A stretch of 64,000 nucleotides of DNA from Candidatus Desulfovibrio gallistercoris. GTDB lineage: Bacteria > Desulfobacterota > Desulfovibrionia > Desulfovibrionales > Desulfovibrionaceae. Where the stretch lies: NCBI GenBank assembly GCA_019118745.1, contig DWYJ01000106.1:1-64000 (forward strand). Direction: 5' to 3'. The notes beneath the pieces were generated by a model, which worked only from the letters and a program-made list of their open reading frames with translations, searched no databases and had not been told where the DNA came from. This document shows positions 1-7,696 of this stretch, in pieces (the first letter of the stretch is position 1; the number at the start of each line of letters is the position of its first letter). Position numbers and translations under genes: made by a program.

Positions 1-1
1 T

Positions 2-112
2 ATGTTTGCTCGATTGAAAGACTGGCGCCGCATAGCCATGCGCTATGATCGCTGTGCCCATACATTCCTTTCGGCAATCCATATTGCTGCCATTGTCATT
101 TTTTACCTTTAA
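2..112 (+). pseudogene. IS5-family transposase, C-terminal fragment
   Basis: The last 36 codons of a transposase enter from the left edge of the window. They contain the RLKDWRRIAMRYDRCAHTF stretch that typically ends IS5/IS427-group DDE transposases, and stop at TAA 110-112. The sequence right after the stop (AATGAGTCCTGACCC, 111-125) resembles the terminal inverted repeat of that group, and the flanking CTAG would suit its usual target. The rest of the element lies outside the window, so I cannot tell whether the copy is intact. What is seen is the C-terminal peptide; the family call is from recognition. Confidence 0.75.
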
Positions 113-250
113 TGAGTCCTGACCCTAGAAGTTTGCCGCGTTAAAAACTTCGCCGGATAGATTGTTGTAAAAAAATACTCTAGCACGTTCTTATTTTACA
201 TTGATGATATTTAGTTAAATGCTATAAAAGATGGACAATATATTTGTTTT

Positions 251-1192
251 CTACAGATAATCAGATGTCGTACCATCGTATGTATATCTCTTGACACAGC
301 CGAACTCATCGATGACATTTTCTACAAAACGATAGTTTATCTTATCCAAAACCAATAAATCACTATATATTTTAATTATATCTCTTTCCGAAAGACGAGC
401 GTATCCATCATCAAAATACATAGACGGAAATAAAAATTCGGGAGTCAATAGTTTTGAATTGTTAATCCATTTTATTATTGTTTTTACACACTCTTAACTT
501 TACTACAATATCACTATACATATTAGTTTTTGATGTTGTCAATCTATTCCTGCGTGTAAGTTTTTTTTATTAAAATTCCATGTTGCGCATGAGGCCGAAG
601 ATACATAGACGGAATGCATTTTCTTAAATCTACCACCTTATACAATTTATCAGTCTGTATAGCTTGGTTTATACAATTATTTATGTTGATTATTTTCCCA
701 GCAGACAATACATATATCTCCATAGCCTTTATCATCAAAATACATCAACTCATCAAATCTATTATATCCATTACAACGCCATGCTAAAGACGAAAAAATC
801 AAAGCCACCCATGTATTATCAACAAAATCAATATAGTGCGTTTTAAAACCATAATGCTGTAAAATTGACTCATAATAATATTTATCTACAGAGCTAAAAA
901 AAGCATGCTGCTTAGCTAACTCTCCTATTATTAAATTAAGATAATCAGTTTTTCTTTTTGCAGACCTATCGCTAATCCTACCCCCCTCTTTTCCTCTATA
1001 TAAAGATGGCTCCAACACTCCATAGTCACTTGTTTGCCCCCTATACACAATTATATCATCTTTCATTTTATATTTAACAAACCCAGCAATCTGTATCAAT
1101 GCGTGAGGAGTGAATACATCAATACAGCCACTCTCCTCATTATACTTGCTAATATTATCTGATCCAATCCATGCTTTAATTATATTATCCAT
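251..1192 (-). pseudogene. FRG-domain protein gene broken by frameshifts
   Basis: Three minus-strand reading frames in series look like pieces of one FRG-domain protein. Codons from 1192 to about 700 carry the diagnostic YRGQ motif and the ILQHYGFKTHYIDF stretch. From about 720 to 544 another frame gives MYLRPHAQHGILIKK, which resembles the later part of FRG domains. From 448 to 251 a third frame gives PEFLFPSMYFDD, a typical C-terminal end. Frame changes fall near 700 (an A-rich run) and between 450 and 560. FRG proteins often sit in phage-defence and accessory loci, but their activity is not established here. The locus is AT-rich, unlike the chromosome to the right. The alternative is three unrelated short ORFs, or sequencing errors in homopolymers. 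Confidence 0.6.
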
Positions 1193-1433
1193 GTATCCCT
1201 TCCCAAAGCTATCCTTATAACTTTATCTAGATAAAAGTGCCGTTGCTTGCAAACGGAAGATTCTCATTTTTCGCGCTGCCCACATTTGCTGCGATATATT
1301 CTCCTGATATGAGGAAAAATCTCCTTTTCTTATATCAAAACTACGTGACACTGTACACAAAATTATCTGACTCGTTACAGCCATGTAGTTTGAAATGCAA
1401 GCGTTTCAAACGGAAAATGCTCTAAAAAACAGC
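1193..1433. other. Non-coding interval left of the att site
   Basis: No convincing gene is present. The stretch at about 1380-1420 ends with AAGCGTTTCAAACGGAAAA, matching the tail of the intergenic repeat family found at 28.7, 39.2 and 54.2 kb. This looks like a decayed copy, oriented toward the integrase. Confidence 0.4.
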
Positions 1434-1454
1434 GTGAGGACAAAGTGGGGACAA
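1434..1454. repeat. Paired decamer arm sites outside the left att
   Basis: GTGAGGACAA at 1434 and GTGGGGACAA at 1445 lie 11 bp apart. The pair matches those at 1699/1710 and 37551/37562. By analogy with arm-type sites of tyrosine integrases these may bind the integrase. Their position outside the island's left repeat implies a second element on that side. Confidence 0.5.
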
Positions 1455-1465
1455 CTTCAGCGGAT

Positions 1466-1557
1466 ACGAAAAAAGGACTCACGGCATTACCCGTAAGTCC
1501 TTGTTTTCTCTGGAGCCAGCTAAGAGACTTGAACTCTTGGCCTGCTGATTACGAATC
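1466..1557. repeat. Left attachment-site direct repeat with tRNA-Thr remnant
   Basis: These 92 bp are identical to 37584-37675. They comprise the tRNA-Thr Rho-independent terminator (about 1469-1502) and the 3' 47 nt of the tRNA, from the anticodon loop through CCA (1511-1557, minus sense). Identity stops abruptly inside the anticodon stem, where the right copy continues into the full tRNA and the left copy does not. This is the classic footprint of integration into a tRNA 3' end: the island carried its own replacement 3' half, so the functional tRNA stays on the right. The left copy is the displaced chromosomal 3' end. Confidence 0.93.
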
Positions 1558-1615
1558 GAAAAAATGGCTCTTTCCCGGTATTTCCCGCTGCTTCCCAATT
1601 GCTTGTTTTTGTCCT

Positions 1616-1670
1616 GTTTCTTCAAAAGAAACGGAAGGTTATCTAGGATTTCCATATTCCTTAACCTTCC
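1616..1670. promoter_or_regulatory. Inverted repeats upstream of the integrase
   Basis: Two palindromes precede the integrase: GTTTCTT-CAA-AAGAAAC at 1616-1632, and 9-bp arms GGAAGGTTA (1633-1641) and TAACCTTCC (1662-1670) separated by 20 nt. They lie between the left att repeat and the arm decamers at 1699/1710, where an integrase/excisionase binding region or int operator would be expected. The role is inferred. Confidence 0.3.
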
Positions 1671-1698
1671 CTTGTCCACCCGCTGCTTCACGCAAAAA

Positions 1699-1719
1699 GT
1701 GGGGACAAAATGGGGACAA
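1699..1719. repeat. Paired decamer arm sites inside the left end
   Basis: GTGGGGACAA at 1699 and ATGGGGACAA at 1710 are 11 bp apart, matching the pairs at 1434/1445 and 37551/37562. They sit just upstream of the integrase ribosome binding site (GGGAG at 1726-1730), so protein bound here could also repress int. Confidence 0.5.
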
Positions 1720-1738
1720 CTTTTCGGGAGCGCACACG

Positions 1739-2950
1739 ATGGGCTATCAATGGCATCAGCTGGAAGAAGGCATCCGGGTACGAGAACATCCCACACGCAA
1801 GCACGGCATCAAGCCTGACCTTTATTTTGCCATCCGCTATCAGAAGGACGGCAAGCGGCAGGAAGAGTCGCTGGGCTGGGCATCGCAGGGCATGACCCTG
1901 CACAAGGCCCGTCTGGCGCTGGCTCAGCTTCGGGAAGCGGCGCGCACCGGCAATGGAGCCACACGACTCCGGGAACAGCGGCAGGAAGCCCTGGCCGCGC
2001 GCAAGGCCGAGCAGGAAGCCGCCCTGCAGGCGGCACAAAAAAACCGGACCTTCTCCCAGTTCTGGGAAGAATTCTACTGGCCCTCAACCCGGCAACGCAA
2101 GTCTCCCGGAGCTCTGCGGAGCGAGCAGGCTATCTACAAACACTGGCTGCAACCGCATATCGGCGGGATGCTGCTGCAGGACATTCTTCCCGGCCACGTC
2201 CAGACGGTTGTCGATGCGATCCTGGCACGGGGCAGAGCTCCCCGCACGGCACAGTATGCTCTTGCCGTCATTTCGCAGGTCTGGAATGCCGCCTACGGGC
2301 ACGGCCTTGTTGCTGGAGAAAATCCCGTCCGGCGGGTCAAGAAACCGCGAACGGATAACCGCCGCATGCGCTTTCTCTCCCGTCAGGAAGCTTTTTCTCT
2401 GCTGGAAACCATCAGACCCCGTTCTCGAGATTTGTACGACACCTGCCTGCTGTCGCTTTTCTGCGGGTTGCGCGCTGGAGAAATCTACGCGTTGCGTTGG
2501 GGTGACATCGGTTTCGAGGGAGGAGAGATCTTTATCCGCGATCCCAAGAACGGGTACAATCGTTATGCCTACATGACCGCTGAGGTTCGTGCCATGCTGC
2601 GCCGGCGCTTCAGCGGTCAGACCAGAAATGAGCTTGTCTTTCCGGCAAACACCGGAAGCAGGCGCGTTCAGGCCTCCAAACTCTTCGAGCGCTGCGTCAA
2701 TGAGCTTGGCCTCAATGACGGCTATACGGATCGGCGGCAGCGTATCGTCTTTCACAGCCTGCGCCACACGTTTGCCAGCTGGCATGTGGAACAGGGCACC
2801 CCTCTTTATCAGGTCGGCGCTTTGCTTGGCCATCGTTCCCCCCAGATGACGCAGCGCTACAGCCACCTCTCTCCTGACGCCATACGCAAGGCAGCCCTGA
2901 CGCTGGAGGGATCGCTTCCTGTCGAGGGAGCACAGCCGCTGGAAGGATAA
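1739..2950 (+). CDS. int: Tyrosine site-specific integrase of the island
   Basis: This 403-aa integrase catalyses recombination between the island and the tRNA-Thr 3' end. The N-terminal part (about residues 1-60) resembles an arm-binding DUF4102-like domain. A SAM-like core-binding domain covers about 100-210, and the catalytic domain follows with Arg in GLRAGEI (about 244), Lys in DPKNG, HSLRHT (about 340) and the nucleophile Tyr in RYSHL (about 372). The frame is open back to 1445, through the att repeat, but ATG 1739 has a good ribosome binding site (GGGAG) and gives the usual family length. It sits just inside the left repeat, as expected for tRNA-targeted islands, and a terminator follows. 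All catalytic residues are present, so the enzyme looks functional. Confidence 0.95.
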   Translation: MGYQWHQLEEGIRVREHPTRKHGIKPDLYFAIRYQKDGKRQEESLGWASQGMTLHKARLALAQLREAARTGNGATRLREQRQEALAARKAEQEAALQAAQKNRTFSQFWEEFYWPSTRQRKSPGALRSEQAIYKHWLQPHIGGMLLQDILPGHVQTVVDAILARGRAPRTAQYALAVISQVWNAAYGHGLVAGENPVRRVKKPRTDNRRMRFLSRQEAFSLLETIRPRSRDLYDTCLLSLFCGLRAGEIYALRWGDIGFEGGEIFIRDPKNGYNRYAYMTAEVRAMLRRRFSGQTRNELVFPANTGSRRVQASKLFERCVNELGLNDGYTDRRQRIVFHSLRHTFASWHVEQGTPLYQVGALLGHRSPQMTQRYSHLSPDAIRKAALTLEGSLPVEGAQPLEG

Positions 2951-3017
2951 TCCGTCTTCAAAGGCATACTTTTATGGGCAGAGACAGCCCCTGTCCCTGT
3001 GTCGCAGTCTGTTTCGG

Positions 3018-3043
3018 GCCGCTCGTTTCGGGCGGCTTTTTTT
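3018..3043 (+). terminator. Rho-independent terminator after int
   Basis: An 8-bp stem GCCGCTCG/CGGGCGGC (one wobble pair) with a TTT loop is followed by seven T residues. It lies 68 bp past the integrase stop. Confidence 0.75.
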
Positions 3044-3264
3044 CATGGCTGAGAGCCCCCTCTTCCGGCTGGGAAAAATTTTTACATTTTTACACGACAG
3101 CATGACAGGTACATTTTCATTCCTTGAAAAACACGGTAAAACAGCCCGTTTTTCAGAAGGAGAACCGGAATCTGAAAAGGAATTTTGCCATATCCGTCGT
3201 TGTGAAATCGTCTGTTCCGCTCGCAATCCTGCACGCTGAATACCCCTCCTTCGCCTCCTGCTCA

Positions 3265-3308
3265 CCTCTGCCGTCGTGTCGGAATAACCTCCGACACGAC
3301 GGCAGAGG
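3265..3308. repeat. Perfect 19-bp inverted repeat
   Basis: The arms at 3265-3283 and 3290-3308 are perfect complements (CCTCTGCCGTCGTGTCGGA and its reverse complement) around a 6-nt ATAACC loop. No T tract follows on either strand, so it does not look like a simple terminator. It lies between int and the AlpA-like gene, in a 440-bp interval (2951-3394) that otherwise holds only the int terminator. A recombination-factor site or single-strand origin hairpin is possible. Confidence 0.85.
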
Positions 3309-3394
3309 ATGCGGCAGGCCGCCATGCCCTCCTGTCATTTTTTACTGTGACCCATCACCGGATGCCCGCAAGGGACACCATCTGGAGAATCGCC

Positions 3395-3625
3395 ATGAAC
3401 AGACAAGACAATTCGATCATCGCCCTGCTGGAGGAGCGCCTGCCGCCCCTGATCGCCCGCAAGGATGTTTCCCGGCTGACCTTTGGGCTGGTGAGTGCCA
3501 AGACAATGGCTAACCGTGACAGCCTCGGTACAGGTCCGAAGAATCGTTTCAGAATGGGAAAGGAGATCTGGTATCACAAGAAACAGTTCATTGATTTTAT
3601 CATGGAACAGATCGTTTCGTTCTAG
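3395..3625 (+). CDS. AlpA-like small DNA-binding protein, candidate excisionase
   Basis: This 76-aa protein reads ...LIARKDVSRLTFGL...RFRMGKEIWYHKKQFIDFIM.... The layout resembles AlpA/excisionase winged-helix proteins: a gate for a helix-turn-helix, then a Gly-rich wing and a Tyr/His-containing substitute for the usual Y-x-x-x-D-L-x-W-L ending. Such proteins commonly sit beside tyrosine integrases and steer excision or activate int. ATG 3395 is preceded by GGAG at a suitable distance; the upstream frame to 3347 lacks one. It is followed by a hairpin and the Rep-like gene. No direct evidence separates an excisionase from a transcription activator. Confidence 0.6.
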   Translation: MNRQDNSIIALLEERLPPLIARKDVSRLTFGLVSAKTMANRDSLGTGPKNRFRMGKEIWYHKKQFIDFIMEQIVSF

Positions 3626-3668
3626 ATCACGATCAACAGGAAAGACAACTTTGTCGCATGAGAATTTA

Positions 3669-3693
3669 CCCGATGCATACTGGGTGCATCGGG
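3669..3693. repeat. 9-bp inverted repeat between alpA-like and rep-like genes
   Basis: CCCGATGCA (3669-3677) and TGCATCGGG (3685-3693) flank a 7-nt loop. It lies 140 bp upstream of the Rep-like gene and could be an iteron/nick-site hairpin or a weak terminator. No T tract follows. Confidence 0.6.
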
Positions 3694-3832
3694 GAATTCC
3701 GTCTACAGGAATACATGATTTTGGAGATTTTCTGTCTCGGTTTTTGGTAATAAAGAGAGAGAGAAATAAAAAAGATAAATAAATGAGTAGGAAACAGAGA
3801 AAGAAAAACAGACATGAAAAGGAGAAAGAGAG

Positions 3833-4471
3833 ATGGGGAGAAAAGTATTAAAAAGCAAAATCTACAGAGGATATGATCTTCTGGAATCAACAAAAACAGA
3901 AGATGGATATTACACAAAAACACTTGATCAGATTATCGACATGACGGAATTGATGATGAAGAGGCATTGCAAGACGCTTTCTGTACGCATTGACATTCAT
4001 AACGCACAGGATGCCGAAATACCCATGTCCAGAAGAGAAATCACAAGGACTCTGGAGAATACGCAACGAAATCTGAAGAAAGCTCTTTCAGCAAATCACC
4101 TGCCTGACATCCATTGTGTCTGGGTTGAAGAAAAGGCGCATGAGGACAGGCACCCCCATTACCACCTGCAGTTTTTTGCCAACGGCAATGCCATACAGAA
4201 TGGTTACCGCATATTTCAGGAGCTGGAGAGGCAGATTCAGCGGCGGACCGGCAGAAAGGGACTTGTGCACTTCTGCCGGAGCAATGAGGGAACGGGCCGC
4301 ATGATACAGCGATCCGCTCCCGATGCGGACAGTCAGCTGCGCGAGGTCATCAGGTTCGCCAGCTATCTTGCCAAGGTGCAGGGCAAGGAGAGACTGGCCA
4401 AAGGCAGCAGAGTTTCCTCCGCCTCCCACGGTTTCAGTGTCGCCGCGCCTTTTACGGAGGACAGCAACTGA
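3833..4471 (+). CDS. YfjJ/YagK- or inovirus Gp2-like replication protein
   Basis: This 212-aa protein shares features with the YagK/YfjJ family and inovirus Gp2 proteins, which are thought to act in replication of small mobile elements. Visible features are the HPHYHLQFF motif (about residues 103-111), reminiscent of the HUH pair of rolling-circle initiators, and a following helical segment with Tyr and Arg-rich stretches (YRIFQELERQIQRRTGRKG). A well-placed AAAGGAGA precedes ATG 3833. Hairpins flank the gene at 3669 and 4498, which would suit an origin. It is AT-richer at its 5' end than the BREX genes. The family link is by recognition; nicking activity is inference. Confidence 0.65.
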   Translation: MGRKVLKSKIYRGYDLLESTKTEDGYYTKTLDQIIDMTELMMKRHCKTLSVRIDIHNAQDAEIPMSRREITRTLENTQRNLKKALSANHLPDIHCVWVEEKAHEDRHPHYHLQFFANGNAIQNGYRIFQELERQIQRRTGRKGLVHFCRSNEGTGRMIQRSAPDADSQLREVIRFASYLAKVQGKERLAKGSRVSSASHGFSVAAPFTEDSN

Positions 4472-4497
4472 GACGTCCCCCCTTGCCGCTTGCGGTG

Positions 4498-4522
4498 GGA
4501 GCGAACAGGAGACGTTCGCTCC
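4498..4522. repeat. 9-bp inverted repeat after the Rep-like gene
   Basis: GGAGCGAAC (4498-4506) and GTTCGCTCC (4514-4522) flank 7 nt. There is no T tract. Together with 3669-3693 it brackets the Rep-like gene. Confidence 0.6.
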
Positions 4523-4654
4523 AGCTATGGGAAGCATCCAGCAAACCGCCATACACGTGTAGTCGGGACTGTCCTTTTTCCCTTCTCTGGAGTAGCCTGA
4601 AGGCAGGTTGTCCATCATGCCGATCCGCATCGTTCGTTCCATCGGAGTGCCGTC

Positions 4655-4948
4655 ATGTTGAAGCGATCCATCTGCCTCACCTGTCTTGCCGTCCTGCTGC
4701 TGACCGGCCCCTGCCTTGCCGGAGACAAGAGCGTAAGCGAACTGCGCCAGATCGTTCAGGCCGGCGGCTCCCTCATTCTGGATATAAGCAACCGCCGCTA
4801 TTCGGTGACCGAACTGCTGACGCTTGCCGCCGCTCTGCGCGACAATGCCACCCTGACCATCAGGATGGACAGGGGCGGCGAACTCTCCACCGTGGACTGT
4901 CTGCGACTGAGCAAAAGCCGCCCGGGACAGATTCGTTTCTGGTTTTGA
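4655..4948 (+). CDS. Small exported protein of unknown function
   Basis: This 97-aa protein has a clear Sec-type signal peptide: MLKR, a hydrophobic core (CLAVLLLTG) and an ALAG-like end at CLAGDKS, so cleavage is likely near residue 23. The mature part is about 74 aa, with alternating polar and hydrophobic residues, and ends in RFWF. ATG 4655 is preceded by GGAG. I do not recognise the family. Similar small exported proteins occur as cargo of islands and plasmids. Nothing in the neighbours (the Rep-like gene before, decayed genes after) reveals its job. Confidence 0.6.
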   Translation: MLKRSICLTCLAVLLLTGPCLAGDKSVSELRQIVQAGGSLILDISNRRYSVTELLTLAAALRDNATLTIRMDRGGELSTVDCLRLSKSRPGQIRFWF

Positions 4949-5056
4949 GGTGGCCGGGGCATGGACGCTCCGCCTGCTTCACGGCACCCGCGCTTGCGTT
5001 CTTTCAGCGGCTGGACGGGGTTACTATTTTCCTCCCATTGTTATCGGAATGCACGC

Positions 5057-5425
5057 ATGAGTACCGATTTTTATAATGTCTTCTCCCGCCATGCCAGCGA
5101 TGCGGACTTGCTGCTGGAAAAAGGTCGCTGGGCCAACGCGGATCATCATTACGGACTGGCTTCCTAATGCGTGTTTAAGGCGATCCTTCTGAAGCAGGGG
5201 ATTTCCTCCAAATATATGGACATCATAGAGCCAAAATACAACCAGCATATCAACAAGATCTTGGAAAAATACCAGAGCGTTATGCAGACAAAAAATACGT
5301 GCGTTCTTCCGATGAACAATCCGTTTCAAGACTGGCTCATTGGCCAACGCTATGCCCATGAAAGCGATATCATGGAACAGACCGCGATAAATCATGGCGC
5401 GGCTTTCACCTCACGAGAAAAATAG
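5057..5425 (+). pseudogene. HEPN-like protein gene interrupted by an in-frame stop
   Basis: One reading frame runs from ATG 5057 to 5425, broken only by TAA at 5165-5167. The first part reads ...RHASDADLLLEKGRWANADHHYGLAS, then stop, then CVFKAILLKQG.... In related proteins I recall this junction as L-A-S/A-E-C, so a single GAA-to-TAA change is the simplest explanation. The helical R-x-A-N-A-D-H pattern suggests a HEPN-like fold, common in toxin-type proteins. GTG at 5171 could in principle restart translation. The neighbouring toxin-antitoxin pair is also decayed, which fits relaxed selection in this patch. Confidence 0.6.
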
Positions 5426-5499
5426 TCACTACAGCCGAGATCAAGTGAAGCTTGATTTGTACGGATAAATTCCGTATTGAACAAAAATGGAAGAAAGCC

Positions 5500-5842
5500 A
5501 TGTCTTTGACTACAGATATTCCCATGTCGCGTATTGAAGCCCGGATTCCCTTGTCCGCACGCGAAACCATAGACCGCGCCGCCGCCATGCAGGGACGCAC
5601 CCGCACCGATTTTTTTGATTGCGGCTGCTCTGGAAAAGGCGGTCCTTGCGGAGCAATCACTTGTGCGTCTTGCGCTTGAAGATCAGCGCTCTCTTGCCGC
5701 CGCACTGCTGTCGGAAGATACGAAAGCTCCGTCTCCCTTTCTTAAAAGCTGTCATCCAAATACGCATACCGTGTGGAAAGCCGATGAAACTACTCTTCCG
5801 GTCGCTGTCTGCGAGGATGCCGCGCGCCAGCTTTACTTGTGA
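5500..5842 (+). pseudogene. TacA-like (DUF1778) antitoxin, frameshifted
   Basis: The N-terminal part from ATG 5500 (MSRIEARIPLSARETIDRAA) is a typical ribbon-helix-helix DUF1778 antitoxin that neutralises a GNAT toxin and represses its own operon. At 5610-5616 a run of seven T residues puts the frame out. Removing one T would join ...GRTRTDF to LIAAALEKAVLAEQSLVRLA, the expected C-terminal part, which is readable in the other frame (from TTG 5615). Without correction the protein ends at 5679. A homopolymer sequencing error is the main alternative. The second frame runs to 5842; the true antitoxin end is probably near 5740. Confidence 0.65.
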
Positions 5843-6290
5843 GGAGATGCGCTGGATACCTATTGGCGAACACAGGCCGGACAGAAGCAAAAACGGGGAG
5901 TTGAGACAGACATCACTGACAGTGATGCACAAACTCCCGACAAGGTACTCGGATTTTACACGCTTGCGGCGGCCTCGGTTCTTCTGACGGATGTACCAGA
6001 ATCTGAGGCCCGCCATATGCCGCGTTATCCCGCTCATACGCCTTGGACGCCTTGCTGTAGCTTCGGCCTTTCAAGGACAGCATATCGGGAGCCTGCTTGT
6101 CCTGGATGTCCTGCGCCGCAGCTGCTGCAACGAGCTGACCTGGGCAATCTTTCTGGTGGACGCCAAAGGAGAACGGACTGTTGCCTTTTATGAAAAGTTC
6201 CTGTTCAGGCGATTTGCACCGTCCGCTTTCGCTCTGGATGCACCGCAAACAGGCGGAACGGATTGCGGGCTTGACGGCAAAAGTATATAG
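5784..6290 (+). pseudogene. TacT-like GNAT toxin, frameshifted
   Basis: Pieces of a GNAT acetyltransferase toxin follow the antitoxin. MKLLFRSLSARMPRASFTC starts at 5784. A second frame continues ALDTYWRTQAGQKQKRG...VLGFYTLAAASV, and a third gives IRLGRLAVASAFQGQHIGS...AVAFYEKFLFRRF, the acetyl-CoA-binding core. Frame changes are near 5840 and 6020. TacT toxins acetylate aminoacyl-tRNA; this copy cannot make a full-length product as written. Gene order antitoxin-toxin is normal for the family. It ends just 60 bp before brxA. Confidence 0.65.
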
Positions 6291-6349
6291 TTAATAAATC
6301 AAAGGCGAGATTAAAAAGCCCTTCAAAAGTGCAATAAAAGAGTTTTTTG

Positions 6350-7147
6350 ATGGATTTGACGGAAAAGAATAAATATTTATCTCGATTCGGATTCAGCTTT
6401 GAACGTGGAGGCGCTCATACGTCCCGCACAATGATGCTTGAGGACTTAAGAGTTTTACTGTCTCATGTTGAACGGTCTGATGCTGAAAAGGATTCCTACC
6501 TTCAAGCAATTATGGATGAGAACTGTCTTGGTAAGCGTTCTGCTAAAACCCGTATGCTCACATATCGGCATCTTGTCGAACTCTACTCGCTTGATAAAAA
6601 CAATGTTCTTTTTCGGACACTTCTCTATTTTTGGCATCGCGATGTTGATGGTCAACCATTATTAGCAATGCTTTGTGTATATGCTCGTGATACCATATTT
6701 CGATCTTCCGCACAGTTTATTTTGAAATGTCCAGAAGGTGCAGTTATTCAACGAGAATCTCTTGAAGACTATATCGACGCTCAGGAGCCTGGACGATTTA
6801 GCAATGCCACGTTGAAATCAACAGCGCAAAATATAAATTCAACATGGACCAAATCGGGACACCTTCAGGGACGTTCGAAAAAGGTACGATCTTGCGCACG
6901 TGCAACCGCCGGAAGTGTCGCTTATGCGTTGTTCCTTGGTTACCTTACCGGGGTACGTGGAAATTTGCTTTTTCAAACAGAGTATATCAAAATTCTTGAT
7001 TGTTCCTGCATGAAAGCTGTAGAACTTGCCGAAGAAGCCTCCTGCAAGGGGTGGATTAGCGTTAAGCGTGTTGGCGATGTTATTGAGGTGCTTTTTCCAA
7101 ATCTTATCAAGCAAGAAGAAATGGAGAGGCTTTGTGAGCAGAATTAA
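6350..7147 (+). CDS. brxA: BREX protein BrxA
   Basis: This 265-aa protein has the layout of BrxA (DUF1819): an N-terminal segment (YLSRFGFSFERGGAHTSRTMM), a middle region with FRTLLYFWHRDVDGQPLLAMLC, and an ending with a winged-helix-like RVGDVIEVLFP. BrxA is the first gene of type I BREX operons and is a small DNA-binding protein. ATG 6350 is preceded by an in-frame TTG at 6347; no strong Shine-Dalgarno is seen. Transcription of the operon probably starts in the AT-rich 60 bp after the broken toxin gene. Its 3' end overlaps brxB by 14 bp. Confidence 0.9.
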   Translation: MDLTEKNKYLSRFGFSFERGGAHTSRTMMLEDLRVLLSHVERSDAEKDSYLQAIMDENCLGKRSAKTRMLTYRHLVELYSLDKNNVLFRTLLYFWHRDVDGQPLLAMLCVYARDTIFRSSAQFILKCPEGAVIQRESLEDYIDAQEPGRFSNATLKSTAQNINSTWTKSGHLQGRSKKVRSCARATAGSVAYALFLGYLTGVRGNLLFQTEYIKILDCSCMKAVELAEEASCKGWISVKRVGDVIEVLFPNLIKQEEMERLCEQN

Positions 7148-7685
7148 ACGGTTGTTACAATCCTATAACAAATATATTTCTGTCCCCTGGCGAGATGATG
7201 TCGCGGCGGCGCAGCGTGTAATCTTCTGTATCTATAAAGAAAACGAAGAACGCAGTTTGAGAGCCAAGCTCGATGAATTTGAACTTGTTACACGACAAGC
7301 GGGGCACGACTGGGCTCTTTTTGATTTGACGGATACTTTTGCAACCTGGCTCACCTCGCAAAGATATGCTAAGAGCTATTTCCAGCAGCCGCACTTGCTC
7401 CGCTCGCTCCTGCCGAAATACCTTGTATTTCTTTCTCAGCAGTTCGAAATATTTCTTCAGGAAACTGACAGCTCTCCTAATAGCGTTGTGGCAATGAATG
7501 GCGTCGGTTCGATTTTTGGATTTTTGAAGGTGAAAGAAGTCGTTGACAAACTGGCCCCGCTGGTCACAGGGCGACTGCTGGTCTTTTTCCCCGGCAGCTA
7601 TGAAAATAACAACTATCGGCTCCTGGATGGCTATGATGGATGGAACTATCTCGCCGTGCCGATCTCTGCGGATAAGGATTATTGA
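7134..7685 (+). CDS. brxB: BREX protein BrxB
   Basis: This 183-aa protein matches BrxB (DUF1788) in length and in features such as PWRDDVAAAQRVIFCIY near the start and VTGRLLVFFPGSYENNNYRLLDG near the end. BrxB is required in type I BREX and is thought to work in the complex with PglX and BrxC. The GTG start at 7134 has GGAG upstream and overlaps the end of brxA, indicating translational coupling. The frame is open back to 7026, but that part is the shadow of brxA. The brxC frame follows directly. Confidence 0.9.
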   Translation: MSRIKRLLQSYNKYISVPWRDDVAAAQRVIFCIYKENEERSLRAKLDEFELVTRQAGHDWALFDLTDTFATWLTSQRYAKSYFQQPHLLRSLLPKYLVFLSQQFEIFLQETDSSPNSVVAMNGVGSIFGFLKVKEVVDKLAPLVTGRLLVFFPGSYENNNYRLLDGYDGWNYLAVPISADKDY

Positions 7686-7696
7686 ACGAGGACGCT

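Noticed and set aside
1445..1738. N-terminal extension of the integrase through the att repeat
   Set aside because: The frame is open, but it crosses the tRNA remnant and arm sites; ATG 1739 has the ribosome binding site and gives normal family length.
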